A stretch of 64,000 nucleotides of DNA, taken from assembly GCA_030323305.1 (NCBI GenBank), contig CP106741.1:1307001-1371000 (forward strand). Direction: 5' to 3'. Numbering within the stretch: the first letter of the stretch is position 1; every line of letters begins with the position of its first letter. The notes under the pieces are model-generated. The model was not told the DNA's origin, made no database searches, and saw only the letters and a program-made list of their open reading frames with translations. The position numbers were made by a program, and so were the translations under genes. Positions 51,068 to 61,458 of this stretch are shown here, one piece after another. The DNA is from Paenibacillus sp. CC-CFT747 (GTDB lineage Bacteria > Bacillota > Bacilli > Paenibacillales > NBRC-103111).

Positions 51068-51664
51068 ATGAGTTTCATTCCAATGGTAGTAGAACCCGAT
51101 GCACGCGGTGAACGCGCCTATGACATTTACTCGCGTCTTCTGAAGGACCGGATCATTTTTCTCGGCAGCCCCATCAACGACCAGATAGCGAATGCGATCA
51201 TCGCCCAGCTCCTCTTCTTGACCGCTCAAGACGCGGAGAAGGACATTCACCTGTACATCAACAGCCCGGGCGGCTCGATCACCGCGGGGATGGCCATCTA
51301 CGATACGATGCAGTTCATCAAGCCCGACGTCTCCACGATCTGTGTAGGGATGGCCGCTTCCATGGGAGCGTTCCTGCTGACCGCCGGAGCCAAAGGCAAG
51401 CGCTTCGCACTGCCTAACAGCGAAGTCATGATCCACCAGCCCCTCGGAGGCGCGGAAGGCCAGGCGAGCGACATCGAAATCCGGGCCAAGCGGATCATCA
51501 AACTTCGTGAGAAGCTGAACAAGATTCTGGCCGAGCGTACAGGACAGCCTATCGAGCGCATCGACAAGGACACGGACCGCGATTACTTTATGACGGCCGA
51601 GGAAGCTCTGGCTTACGGCTGCATCGACAAGGTCATCGAAACGGCTAACAAGGACGTTCTGTAA
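51068..51664 (+). CDS. clpP: ATP-dependent Clp protease proteolytic subunit
   Basis: 198 residues. Catalytic Ser in [11 protein letters not shown] (about 97), His in [11 protein letters not shown] (about 122), Asp in DTDRDYFMT (about 171). Start at MSFIPMVV, aligned with the family start; an ATG two codons earlier is also possible. Monocistronic with CtsR-box promoter and strong terminator. Degrades among others tmRNA-tagged proteins. Confidence 0.98.
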   Translation: MSFIPMVVEPDARGERAYDIYSRLLKDRIIFLGSPINDQIANAIIAQLLFLTAQDAEKDIHLYINSPGGSITAGMAIYDTMQFIKPDVSTICVGMAASMGAFLLTAGAKGKRFALPNSEVMIHQPLGGAEGQASDIEIRAKRIIKLREKLNKILAERTGQPIERIDKDTDRDYFMTAEEALAYGCIDKVIETANKDVL

Positions 51665-51733
51665 GAAGCCGGAGGCCTTACTCTCCTCTGCCGCCATATC
51701 CGAGACAACAAAGTCACGGGATAAGGGCAAGCC

Positions 51734-51787
51734 AAAAACCCGGGATTCGGAACCGCGATCAGCGGACCGGCATCCCGGGTTTTTTTG
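51734..51787. terminator. Bidirectional terminator between clpP and the Rieske gene
   Basis: 12-bp stem AAAACCCGGGAT/ATCCCGGGTTTT with a 25-nt loop, T-runs on both strands, convergent genes at both sides. Confidence 0.88.
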
Positions 51788-51814
51788 TATTTACTCCGCT
51801 TAAGGCAAGGGCGG

Positions 51815-52111
51815 TCAGCCCTCCAGGCGGGCTACCAGGCGTCCTTCTACTATCGTGACGGAATAGCTGTCCAAGCCCGTGCTCGGCACGTTCTGGCACC
51901 GCCCGGAGTGATACTCGAAGGTCCAGCCGTGCAGCGGGCACACCAGCTCCCCGTCCTCGAATTCAACGGGGTAGCCGGCATGCGGGCACGTCCGGGACAG
52001 CAGCCGATACCCCTCCTCGTCCTTCAGCAGGTAAAACGGCCGGTTGTCGATTTCGACCTCCGCCGGCAGCACGCCGAAGGCCAGTTCTTCCCCTAATATG
52101 ACTTCTTTCAT
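51815..52111 (-). CDS. Rieske [2Fe-2S] protein
   Basis: 98 residues, a bare Rieske domain. Cluster ligands in RTCPHAGYP and VCPLHGWTFEYHSG (CxH...CxxH). Such small ferredoxins feed electrons to oxygenases or nitrite-reductase-type partners; none is next to it. GAGGTGGG before the ATG. Confidence 0.92.
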   Translation of the reverse strand: MKEVILGEELAFGVLPAEVEIDNRPFYLLKDEEGYRLLSRTCPHAGYPVEFEDGELVCPLHGWTFEYHSGRCQNVPSTGLDSYSVTIVEGRLVARLEG

Positions 52112-52158
52112 TTTCCCACCTCGTTCCTTCGGTTGGTAAGCGGCAAGCCGCCTGTCTT

Positions 52159-53925
52159 CTAAGGCTTCACTTCGTCCAGCGGATAGAAAATCAGATCCAC
52201 CGGAAAGGCCGAGCCGGCCGGCGGGGTGAATTCCATCTCGAAGGTCTCTTCCTCGCCCGTCGTCCGGGCCAGCAGCTGGACCTGCTCGAAGGCGCCCAGC
52301 ACCCCGGAGGTCGGAGCCATCGTGAACTCGCCGTTCACCTTGAACGGCCCCTTGAACGGACCTCCCCGGGGCAGCAGAAGCACCGCCATTCGTCCCGGAC
52401 GCTCCGCATGAATCTTGTAGATCATCCCGTAATTGCCTTCGTTGTAGACTTCCTGCTTGCGCTGGTTGTCGTAGCCCTTGTCGAACGGATCCTCCTTGCC
52501 GTCGCCGATCGTCAGGCGGGCCGGCTTGGCCAGGCCGTTCAGGTTGACGTTCCAGGTCTTCTCGGAAACCGGGAACGTTCCGCGCACATTGGCCACGTAA
52601 TCGAGCGGCCGGTAGATCGACACCGAGTACGCGTTGGGGCTTGCGATATTGTCCATGGCGATGAACTGGAATTCGACCTCCCCGTCGGTCTCCACATCGT
52701 AGAATACGTTGACCCCCTGCCCGGGATAGAAATCCGGCATAAGCACGTAAACATAGCTTTGGCCAGCCGGAATGACGAGCTCCTCCCGAATCGGATCATG
52801 CAGCATAAAATCCACCGACGCCTCATGCCCGATGAGGTTCGCATAGCTGGATGGAAACACCTCGCCCTTGTTCGTCGTCGTCACTTTGACCGGCTTGCCG
52901 GATGTGTTCTTCGCCATAATGAGGAACTGCATCTTCTCCGCCATCTCGTTGACATGATCGGCATAGAGCCGAGCCTTGCCGTTCACCTTCTCCTGGTACA
53001 GGATGCCCTTCTCCTTGATGCTCTCCGGGCTGTCACTCACAATAAGCGGGCGGGAGCGGTCCTCCGCCACCTGGGCCGGGAGCGCGGGAAGGCCGTAGAA
53101 ATGGCTGTAGATCATTCCCCAGTCCGTTTTGATCCGGGAGCCGGCCGGCAAGAACTGAAGCTTGTACGATAGCTCATCCAGGTAAGGGATCGGCTCGATG
53201 ACGAGTTGGCGCGTATAGATCGCGCTGACATGCCCTTTACCGTCCTTCACCTTCAAGGTGATGGGATAGGTGCCCGGCGTGAAGAAGGCCTCCTGCTTGC
53301 CTGTCCACTCGTAGGAGACAATCCCTTCCGCATCGGGATCGTAGCTCAGGTCCACGTACTTGACGGGCTCCCCGAGCCGGTAGCTCGGCTTGGCAAACGT
53401 GAATTTCGCCACCGGCCGCGAGTTGTCGAGCTCCCCGTTGTAGAGGTCGTCCGGCTTCTTGACGTAAACGATTCCGATGGATCTCGTCGTATGGTCGTAG
53501 GTGTACTTAGCTCCCACCAGGTCTCCGAACCAGGACAGCTTCACCATGAGCCGCTCGTTCACCAGGGCGGCCACCTGCTCGAACGGGCTCTGCACCCCGT
53601 TAACGAACACGAGCTTCCGGGCGAGATCGAACTCCACCTTTACCTTCGGCACGTCCATCTCCACCCGGCCCGTCTTGGCGTTCCACTCGACCTTGACGCC
53701 CATCGTGTCCCCCAGAAATTTAGCGGGGACGAACGTCTTATCCTCCAAAATAACAGCCGGCGGGTCTACCGGGACCGCCGCGCCGTTCACCACGGCTTCC
53801 GTCTGGTCCAGCCCGAGCGTAATCTGCATGGTGGTGGTGGAGACCGCCTTCGTCTGGCTCCCTCCCGCCCCCAGGAGGATCAGCGCCGCCCCGGCCGCCG
53901 CCCCCCATTTTCTCCACAGTGTCAT
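52159..53925 (-). CDS. Secreted stalk-domain (copper amine oxidase N-terminal-like) protein with PKD-like domain
   Basis: 588 residues. Signal peptide GAAAGAALILLGAGGSQTKA. Residues 35-150 are two stalk-type repeats (AVILEDKTFVPAKFLGDTMG, LVNERLMVKLSWFGDLVGAK) as in many Paenibacillus surface proteins. At about 170-250 a PKD-like fold (VDLSYDPDAEGIVSYEWTGK). The rest is beta-rich without an assignable family. Good ribosome site GGAGAGGGG. Possibly a cell-wall or extracellular structural protein; no catalytic motif seen. Confidence 0.85.
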   Translation of the reverse strand: MTLWRKWGAAAGAALILLGAGGSQTKAVSTTTMQITLGLDQTEAVVNGAAVPVDPPAVILEDKTFVPAKFLGDTMGVKVEWNAKTGRVEMDVPKVKVEFDLARKLVFVNGVQSPFEQVAALVNERLMVKLSWFGDLVGAKYTYDHTTRSIGIVYVKKPDDLYNGELDNSRPVAKFTFAKPSYRLGEPVKYVDLSYDPDAEGIVSYEWTGKQEAFFTPGTYPITLKVKDGKGHVSAIYTRQLVIEPIPYLDELSYKLQFLPAGSRIKTDWGMIYSHFYGLPALPAQVAEDRSRPLIVSDSPESIKEKGILYQEKVNGKARLYADHVNEMAEKMQFLIMAKNTSGKPVKVTTTNKGEVFPSSYANLIGHEASVDFMLHDPIREELVIPAGQSYVYVLMPDFYPGQGVNVFYDVETDGEVEFQFIAMDNIASPNAYSVSIYRPLDYVANVRGTFPVSEKTWNVNLNGLAKPARLTIGDGKEDPFDKGYDNQRKQEVYNEGNYGMIYKIHAERPGRMAVLLLPRGGPFKGPFKVNGEFTMAPTSGVLGAFEQVQLLARTTGEEETFEMEFTPPAGSAFPVDLIFYPLDEVKP

Positions 53926-54075
53926 GTTCTCTCTTCCCCTCTCCAGATAAACACCAAAAAAACCCTTTTCGGGATATCCTCACGTTAGACGCAAGAATAA
54001 GGAAAAAGGTTTCGTTCTGCCCAAAACTATGTAAAGGTAATATGAATAAAGCTCCCGGAACCGGAAGCTTGCCTC

Positions 54076-54348
54076 TTATTGGTTCTCCAGCTCTTCCTTG
54101 CTGACCAGCTGGGTTAAAGCGTTTACAGCCTGATCTGCGTCGGTGCCTTCCGCACTGATATATACCTCGGTCCCCGTGCTGATCGCCAGGCTCATGATCC
54201 CCATGATGCTCTTGGCGTTCACTTTCTTCTCATCCTTCTCTACAAAAATTTCCGAAGAAAATTTATTGGCTTCTTGAACGAACAATGCTGCCGGTCTTGC
54301 GTGCAGACCTGTTTTTAATTTAACGACAACGGGTCGTTTGGACGACAT
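54076..54348 (-). CDS. HPr-family phosphocarrier protein at the crh position, with His15
   Basis: 90 residues. GLHARPAALFVQEANKF carries the His phosphorylated by enzyme I, and KVNAKSIMGIMSLAI carries the regulatory Ser46. Placement directly after whiA is that of crh in Bacillus subtilis, where Crh has Gln instead of His. So it can in principle serve both sugar transport (PTS) and CcpA co-repression. Short gap to whiA suggests co-transcription. Confidence 0.93.
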   Translation of the reverse strand: MSSKRPVVVKLKTGLHARPAALFVQEANKFSSEIFVEKDEKKVNAKSIMGIMSLAISTGTEVYISAEGTDADQAVNALTQLVSKEELENQ

Positions 54349-54470
54349 GAATCTATACCCCCTACATACTTTTGTTTGCGTAAATGATGTCCTCTGGAAC
54401 CGATAGCATCCGAATTTTCATCCATTATACCATTTTTCCCAAAAGTACACTAGAAAAAACTAATGTATTT

Positions 54471-55408
54471 TCACGTAACGCGGGAATTTCGAAGCTTTTC
54501 CGCCATTTCGTCAATTTTTCTAAGCCGGTGGTTCACTCCTGATTTGCTGACGGTTCCCTTCAGAAGATCGCCGATCTCATTCAGGTTCACGTCGGGATGC
54601 ATAAGACGCACCTCGGCCACTTCCCTCAGCTTCTCCGGAAGGTTCTCCAGTCCGATTTCTTTCTGCAGGAGCTTTATGTTCTCGATCTGACGGACCGCCG
54701 CCCCGATCGTTTTGTTCAAGTTGGCCGTTTCGCAGTTAACGATCCGGTTTACGGAATTGCGCATGTCCTTCATGATCCGGACATCCTCAAACCGAAGAAG
54801 CGCTTGGTGAGCGCCGATCAAGCTGAGCAGTTCGATGATTTTCTCGCCTTCCTTGATGTAGAAGACGAAGCCTTTCTTCCTTTCGATACAGCGGGCGTTC
54901 AGATCGAACTTGTTGGCCAGCTGCACGAGGGCGTGGCAGTGCTCTTCGTACATGGAGGCGATCTCCAGGTGATAAGAGGAACCCTCCGGATTGTTAACCG
55001 ATCCACCGGCGAGAAAAGCTCCCCGCAGGTAGGACCGCTTGCAGCAGTTGCTTTTGATCAGGCTCTTGTCAATACCCGGGGTAAACTGAAACCCTTCCGA
55101 AACGATTCGAAGATCCGACAGGATCGTCTGGACCTGTTGAGGCACCCTCACAATGTAAACATTGTTCTTCTTGAGGCGCATTTTCTTGCGGACGAGAAGC
55201 TCCGTATGCACGTTGAACAGCTTCTTCGTCAAGGAATAGATCCGGCGGGCGATGGCGGCATTCTCTGTGGAGATGTCTAGAATCACACGCTGATTGGAAA
55301 GCTGAACGGCCCCGTTCATGCGGATCAGAGCGGCCAGCTCGGCCTTCTCGCAGCACGCTTCGCTTTCCATCATCGTTAATTCTTTTTGGTTGCTGCCGCA
55401 AAGGACAT
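54471..55408 (-). CDS. whiA: DNA-binding protein WhiA (one apparent frameshift)
   Basis: 312 residues. N-terminal homing-endonuclease-like fold ([20 protein letters not shown], about 115-135) and C-terminal HTH ([21 protein letters not shown]). The very N terminus [16 protein letters not shown] is recovered by adding one G near 55380; the ATG at 55408 has AAAGGTG in front. Needed for normal division and chromosome segregation in Bacillus. Third gene of the rapZ-yvcK-whiA set. Confidence 0.95.
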
Positions 55409-55413
55409 GGCAC

Positions 55414-56401
55414 TCACCTTTTCTCGATCATCCAGCTTTCCACCAGCTGATGGATATGGTCGCTTAATTTCTCGGCGTCATGCCGAAGGTACGTGCGGAA
55501 GAGGACGAACCGGTCGGCTATGACCCGGAAGCCTTGGCGCGTCACATCCTCGATATCCAGATGAACGGCTTTGGCCCCTTCCTCGGCGTACCGCTGTTGA
55601 ACCCCGATGGGGATTTCTCCGTTGTTGACGATCACGTAATCGAAGAGGGGTGGCCCACATGCTCCTGGATCGCCTTAAGATGATCCCCGACCGAGTAGTT
55701 ATCCGTTTCTCCCGGCTGGGTCATCACGTTGCAGATGAAGATTTTGACGGCCTGCGATTCCAGTACCGCCTTCGCAATATCGGGAACGAGCAGGTTGGGA
55801 AGAATGCTCGTGTAGAGGCTTCCCGGTCCGATCAGGATGGCATCGGCTTCCTCGATGGCCCGCTTGGCATCATCCAAGGCGAGAACATCCGGCGGGTCGA
55901 TGAATACCCGCTTGATGCGCTTGCCCGCTTTCGGGATCTTTGATTCCCCAACAACGATGCTCCCGTCCTCCATCTCCGCCTTCAGAAGAATTCCGCGGTC
56001 GGCCGCCGGAAGCACCCGGCCCCGTACGGCAAAGACGCGGCTAAGCTCTTTGACACCGGACACGAAGTCTCCGGTAATTTCGCTCATGGCTGCGAGAATT
56101 AGGTTGCCCAGGCTGTGGCCAGCCAATCCGTTTCCGGTGCTGAAGCGGTGCTGCAGGAGCTTGAACAGCATCGGCTCCACGTCGGCCAAGGCCGCGAGCA
56201 CATTGCGGATGTCTCCGGGTGGAGGAATCTGCAGCTCGTCGCGCAGAATCCCCGAGCTCCCCCGTCATCCGCCACTGTGACGATGGCCGTTATGGCAACG
56301 GGCTTCTCTTTCAGTCCCCGCAGCATAACGGATAGACCCGTTCCGCCGCCGATAACGACGATCCGGGGCGGGCTCATGCGGTTTGTGGCCTTGCGGCTCA
56401 T
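55414..56401 (-). CDS. yvcK: Gluconeogenesis/cell-wall factor YvcK (GlmR) (two apparent frameshifts)
   Basis: 329 residues when a G is added to the G5 run near 56257 ([15 protein letters not shown]) and a C to the C4 run near 55651 ([17 protein letters not shown]). UDP-sugar-binding Rossmann start [18 protein letters not shown], then [14 protein letters not shown] and [17 protein letters not shown]. Binds UDP-GlcNAc and steers carbon to cell-wall precursors. Starts 12 bp after rapZ; 5 bp before whiA. Confidence 0.95.
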
Positions 56402-56413
56402 CTTATCACCCTC

Positions 56414-57300
56414 TTATCGGCGGTCGCGTTCCGCATCCCGGTGGCTGACGCGCACTTGCTCCGTTTCGCTGGTTCCCAAAGCTTTGCCCAGGTATTCGGC
56501 GATGGCGACGGAGCGGTGCTTGCCGCCCGTACATCCGATTCCGACGACGACCTGGCTTTTGCCTTCTTTTTGTATTGGGGCATAAGGAATTGAAGCATAT
56601 CCAGAAGCTTCGTCAGGAACTCTTGGGTTTCCGGCCATTTCATGACATAGTCGTAAACATCGGAGTCCTGGCCGGTGTGGGGACGCAAGGTTTCCACGTA
56701 ATGGGGATTCGGCAGGAACCGCACATCAAAGATGAGGTCGGCGTCGATCGGCATGCCGTATTTGAATCCGAAGGAAATGACGTTGACCGACAACCCGTCC
56801 CCTTCAATGTTGTTAAAGCGGGCCGTGATTTTTTCTTTCAGCTGGGCCGGCTTCAGATTGCTCGTGTCGATCGCCTGGGTCGCGAGCCCCTTCAGCTCCT
56901 CCAGCAGCTTGCGTTCCTGCTGAATGCCTTCTAGAGGCGCGCCTGTTGGAGCAAGGGGATGCCGCCTGCGGCTTTCTTTGTAACGCTGGACCAGAACAGA
57001 ATCTGTGGCGTCCAGATACAGAATTTCGTAGGAAAGGGTGTAGTTGTCTTGAATGAAGCGAAGCGACTCCGACAGGGCCCGGAAGAATTCCCGGCCCCGC
57101 AAGTCGATGACAAGCGCCACCTTGCCGATTTTGCCGTTCGACTGTTCGATCAGCTCCGCAAATTTCGGAATGAGAACCGGCGGAAGATTATCCACGCAGA
57201 AGAAGCCGAGGTCCTCGAGACTCTGGACCGCGATGGTTTTGCCGGCTCCCGACATTCCCGTGATAATGACAAGCTTTGCCAGCGCCTGCCGTTCTTCCAT
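56414..57300 (-). CDS. rapZ: RNase adapter / nucleotide-binding protein RapZ (YvcJ) (one apparent frameshift)
   Basis: 295 residues. Walker [15 protein letters not shown] at the N terminus, later [22 protein letters not shown] and, after one G is added near 56563, the C-terminal [20 protein letters not shown]. Hydrolyses ATP/GTP; related to competence in Bacillus subtilis and GlmZ control in E. coli. First gene of the rapZ-yvcK-whiA unit. Confidence 0.95.
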
Positions 57301-57402
57301 ATCGCTCTCCTCCGTTCGTTTAAGAATGAATGCCTTATATATAGAAAGATTTAAGTAAGAGTAAGGATGGCCCGTGTACCTTATATTTGAGTGTTATTCG
57401 GC

Positions 57403-58352
57403 TTAATGAGGCAGATTAAGTCCTGCCGCCCCCACAACGCCTGCATCGTTACCAAGGGTGGCCGGGACGATGTCTACGCCTTCCCGTGCCTGCTCCGGGG
57501 TATAACGGGTGAAAATTTCACGGATCGGCGTGAAGAGAATCTCGCCCGCCTTCGAAACTCCGCCCCCGATGATATAACGGCGCGGGTTGAGGATCACGGA
57601 CAACGAAGCCATCGAGCGTCCCAGGTAGTAAGCGGCACGGTGCACGATACGCAGAGCCACTTCGTCGCCTGCCTTCGCGGCATCGAAGACATCCTTCGCC
57701 GTAATGTTCTGAATCAGCCCCAGGGAGGTCTTGTCTCCGCGGGCAACGGCATCGTGAGCCATGCGGACAATCCCGGTCGCTGAGGAAACCGTCTCCAGGC
57801 AACCCATTTGGCCGCAGCCGCATTGAATCGCTTCCAGATCGGGAACGATCTGCAGGTGTCCGAGCTCTCCCGCCATGCCCAGGGAGCCTTGATAGATTTT
57901 GCTGTTAATGATAATGCCGCCGCCCACACCGGTTCCGAGGGTATAGCAGACGACATTGGGAATACCCGCGCCTGCGCCGCTCCAAGCTTCGCCCAAGGCA
58001 GCCACGTTCGCGTCGTTATCTATGGTAACGGTTTTGCCCAATTTCTCTTCCAGCGTTTTCTTAACGGCGACATTGCGCCAGCCCAAATTCGGGGACAGCT
58101 TGACGAAGCCTTCCGGGATATCCATGAAGCCGGCGATGCCCGCTCCGATGCCCGCGACCTGCTCCCAGCTGTGTTCGGATTGATCCACGATCAAGCGGAC
58201 ATACTGCGCGATACGGTCCAAGACAAATTCTGCTCCATTCTCCGCACCCGTCGGGCCCTCGTGAGTATGAAGAAGCTTCCCGTTTTCATCGCAGAGTCCC
58301 ACTTTGATAGCGGTTCCCCCAAATCAACGCCGACATACACTTTACCTGACAT
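57403..58352 (-). CDS. glk: Glucokinase, ROK family (one apparent frameshift)
   Basis: 316 residues. The missing G in the G5 run near 58317 restores VYVGVDLGGTAIKVGLCDEN, the ATP loop; sugar-site DNDANVAALGEAW, GTGVGGGIIINSKI; zinc motif GHLQIV...CGCGQMGCLETV. Start ATG at 58352 behind AGAGGTG. Phosphorylates glucose for glycolysis. Sits between trxB and rapZ. Confidence 0.95.
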
Positions 58353-58473
58353 TCAATGTCACCTCTATGAATTGTTTTAAGTTACTCCTGTTCCAACTAT
58401 AAGGCAACCTCCCGGATAGGTCAAGGCATGTAAAAAAGCCCCAACCGCAAGGAAAAATGCCCGCCGGGCAAAG

Positions 58474-58510
58474 AAAAAGGAGCCCTTCGGCTATGAGCGG
58501 GCTCCCTTTC
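58474..58510 (-). terminator. Terminator of trxB
   Basis: GGGAGCCC.../GGGCTCC-type stem (9 bp) followed on the minus strand by TTTTTCTTTG; 10 bp past the trxB stop. Confidence 0.8.
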
Positions 58511-58518
58511 TTCCTGCC

Positions 58519-59472
58519 TTATTTGTTCAAAGACTGGCTCCAGTCGTGAATGATTTCGCCGTCTAGAAACTTCTCGCAGTCGAGCGCCGCGGCGCATCCG
58601 CTGCCGGCTGCCGTAATGGCCTGGCGGTATTTCTTATCCTGAACGTCCCCGCAGGCGAACACGCCCGGAACGTTCGTCTTCGTCGTGCCGGGCTCTACCA
58701 GGATATAGCCCTGCTCATCGGTGTGGATCTGCCCGTTCAGGAAGCCGGTGTTCGGCGTATGGCCGATCGCGACGAAGATGCCGTCGGTCTCAAGCACTTC
58801 TTCGGCACCGGTCTCGTTGTTGCGGACCTTAAGGCCCGTAACCCCTTTGTCACCCGCTACCACTTCGAGCGGCATGTTGTTCAGCGCCCACGTGATCTTG
58901 CCGTTCTCCCTCGCGCGGTCCTGCATGATCTTCGAGGCGCGAAGCTCGTTGCGGCGGTGAACCAGCTTGACTTCCGAAGCGAAGCGGGTCAGGAAGTTGG
59001 CTTCCTCCATCGCGGAATCGCCGCCGCCCACTACGATGATCTTCTTGCCGCGGAAGAAAAAGCCGTCACACGTGGCACAGGTGCTGACGCCGCGCCCGAT
59101 GTTCTCCTTCTCGTTCAAGACGCCCAGCAGCTTGGCGGAGGCGCCTGTCGAGATAATGACGGACTCGGCCTCCAGCTCGCCGATGCCTTCCACCGACAGC
59201 TTGAAGGGACGCTTCGAAAAGTCAACCGAGTTGACCCATCCGGTGCGGAACTCGGCTCCGAAGCGCTCGGCCTGCTTGCGCATGTTGTCCATAAGCTCCG
59301 GCCCCATAATTCCATCCGGGAATCCCGGGAAGTTCTCGACTTCGGTCGTGGTTGTCAGCTGTCCGCCCGGCTCCGGGCCTTCGATGACAAGCGGCTTGAA
59401 GTTGGCGCGGGCCAGGTAAATGGCGGCCGTCAGCCCCGATGGCCCTGTTCCGATAACAATCGATTTGTACAT
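58519..59472 (-). CDS. trxB: Thioredoxin reductase
   Basis: 317 residues. FAD loop IGTGPSGLTAAIYLARA, redox-active CATCDGFFF (about 135), NADPH loop VVGGGDSAMEEANFLTRF, and the late FACGDVQDKKYRQAITAAGSG. Reduces thioredoxin with NADPH. Between the TPR gene and glk, the Paenibacillus order. Confidence 0.97.
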   Translation of the reverse strand: MYKSIVIGTGPSGLTAAIYLARANFKPLVIEGPEPGGQLTTTTEVENFPGFPDGIMGPELMDNMRKQAERFGAEFRTGWVNSVDFSKRPFKLSVEGIGELEAESVIISTGASAKLLGVLNEKENIGRGVSTCATCDGFFFRGKKIIVVGGGDSAMEEANFLTRFASEVKLVHRRNELRASKIMQDRARENGKITWALNNMPLEVVAGDKGVTGLKVRNNETGAEEVLETDGIFVAIGHTPNTGFLNGQIHTDEQGYILVEPGTTKTNVPGVFACGDVQDKKYRQAITAAGSGCAAALDCEKFLDGEIIHDWSQSLNK

Positions 59473-59558
59473 CCTTGATCATCCTCCATGAGCGGCGTAT
59501 TGACTTGCTTGGTGGCTAGGGACTGCCTGTTACAAGGAACGTTGGCAGCCTCAGCTGC

Positions 59559-61308
59559 TTATTCATCCTTCGGTTTCAGGGAAGAAGCATATTTCGGGAA
59601 AATGGCATCCATCTTCTCCTTGAGCTTGCAGGCCTCGTCAATCAACTTGGCATGCTTGCTCACGGTAGCCGCCGAGACGCCGTAATGTTTGGCCATTTCC
59701 CCGTAGGAAACGGCTCGGCGGTGCATTTTGGCGGTCAGGTATTCCAAGGCGGCCGACCAGGAAGCCGTTTTGGTGATTTTGGGCTGCTTGGGCTGGGTTC
59801 TTGTTAAGTATTCCACCCACAGCGTCTCCAAATCATGAAGCTGCACTAGATCATACCGCTGCTGCATGTTGGAAAGCGCGAGCTCCAGCACCTCACTCCA
59901 CTGCGGCTCCCACACCGGAAGGTGGGGAGAGAAGGAACGGAGCCCAGGGTGGAAATCTGCCCGTCCGAAACGAACTTCATGGGTTCCCGGGCGCCCATGC
60001 TTCGCAGCACGAAGAATGCCACCTTCTTCAAATATTCATCTTCATCCGGATCCAGCATGAAAGCCCGGAGGGCTTCCTCCACTTCCGGATCGGCGATCAT
60101 CCCAAAGGCCTGGAGAACCTGAAGCTTCGTTTCCGGATCTCCGTGGCGAAGAGCCCAGAAGAAGGAGGAACGTACGAGCGGATCCCGCTTCACGTAATCC
60201 GGAAGGGAATCCTTCGTTCTCTCCAGCATCTTAAGCTGCTCCTCGAACGGGAGATGGTAATGGTAGCTGAGCGGAGCAGGCGGCGCTTCCGCTTTGTCCA
60301 GCTGGCTCAGGAAGAAACGCGGGATGTCCGATTTCGGATCCAGCTTCTCCGTCTGCTGCCAGTATCTCCTCGCTTCGAGGAACCGGGATGTGTTGTAGGC
60401 CGCAACAGCCGTATAGTGATACAGGCACGGATCCGTTCCGCCCTCTCCCGTCTTGATCATCCGGCGGAAGAGGCGGAAGGCGGATTCATGATCGCCCAGA
60501 ATGCCCATCGTGGTTGCCAGCTTGAACAAATTGTCCGTCTGGAACGGATACGTCTTCTGCAGCTGCTCCATCAGGCTGTGCAGCTCCTCCTCCGCTCCAA
60601 AATGGTGGTAGAAGATCGCCAGGTTGCAGAGTGCATGCAGATTGCCGGTTTCCAGCTCGATAACCTGCTTGATTGTGTCCATGGCTTTGTCGAACTGGCC
60701 CAGGTAGTAATAAGCCAGGGCCAGGTTGTTGCGTGCCGCGAGAAACTCGGGGTATTTCTTGATCAACCGCTGCAGCATCCGGACCGCTTCTACAAAGCGG
60801 CCCTCCTCCAGCATTTTGCGGGCCTTGTCGTGTTCGAACAAGCCCTCTCGGCTCTTGATGAAGGTCAGCGGGGTCGGTCGGTCCAGCTCGTAGCTGAGCA
60901 GCTCGATCATTTCCTCGGATTCCTCCAGGAATTGTCCGGCCGGGTCCTTCTCCAGGTACTGGATAATGGCCTTCTCCGCCGATTCGAAGTCCTCCATGTT
61001 GGCGTAGTTGTTCGCCATGTAGAAGTAGCACTCGGTCATCGTCGGGTCCACTTCATCCAGAATCGTCTGGAGAATTTCGTTGGAATCCCCGTAGCTGCCC
61101 ATCTCGGACAGGATCCCCGCCAGGTTGCAGTGGTTGACCGGGTTATCCGGCTCGTACTCCACGGCCCGGCGAAAGTACTTCAAGGCCTTGTCGTAATGGA
61201 ACCGGTCCAACGACCGGACGGCCCTTTCAAAAAGAAGGTGGCGTCCATCTTGATTGATACGACTTTATGCTTTTTAGGATCGGCCACAGCCTTCTTCTTC
61301 CTTTCCAT
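59559..61308 (-). CDS. Tetratricopeptide-repeat protein (two apparent frameshifts)
   Basis: 583 residues. From residue about 35 onward several TPR units (YDKALKYFRRAVEYEPDNP, FVEAVRMLQRLIKKYPEFLA, LGQFDKAMDTIKQVIELE), then a helical C-terminal region with an HTH-like end (YGEMAKHYGVSAATVSKHAK). The true start MERKKKAVAD at 61308 (behind GGAGGTG) joins after one T is added near 61230, and the C-terminal part after one base near 59920. Conserved next to trxB and hisI in Bacillales (YvcD-like); function unknown, presumably a protein-interaction scaffold. Confidence 0.88.
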
Positions 61309-61458
61309 TAGCAAGCACCTCCGTTTCGCTTGTCTGGATACGGCAGAAGGACCCGTCACGAAATCGGCGGGAATCCCGCTTTCTCGTCGGTCCTTGCAAG
61401 CCGGTCTTGCCTATGAGTGTTTCGAAAGTATACCACAATCCGGAAGAGATTGCTTCTC

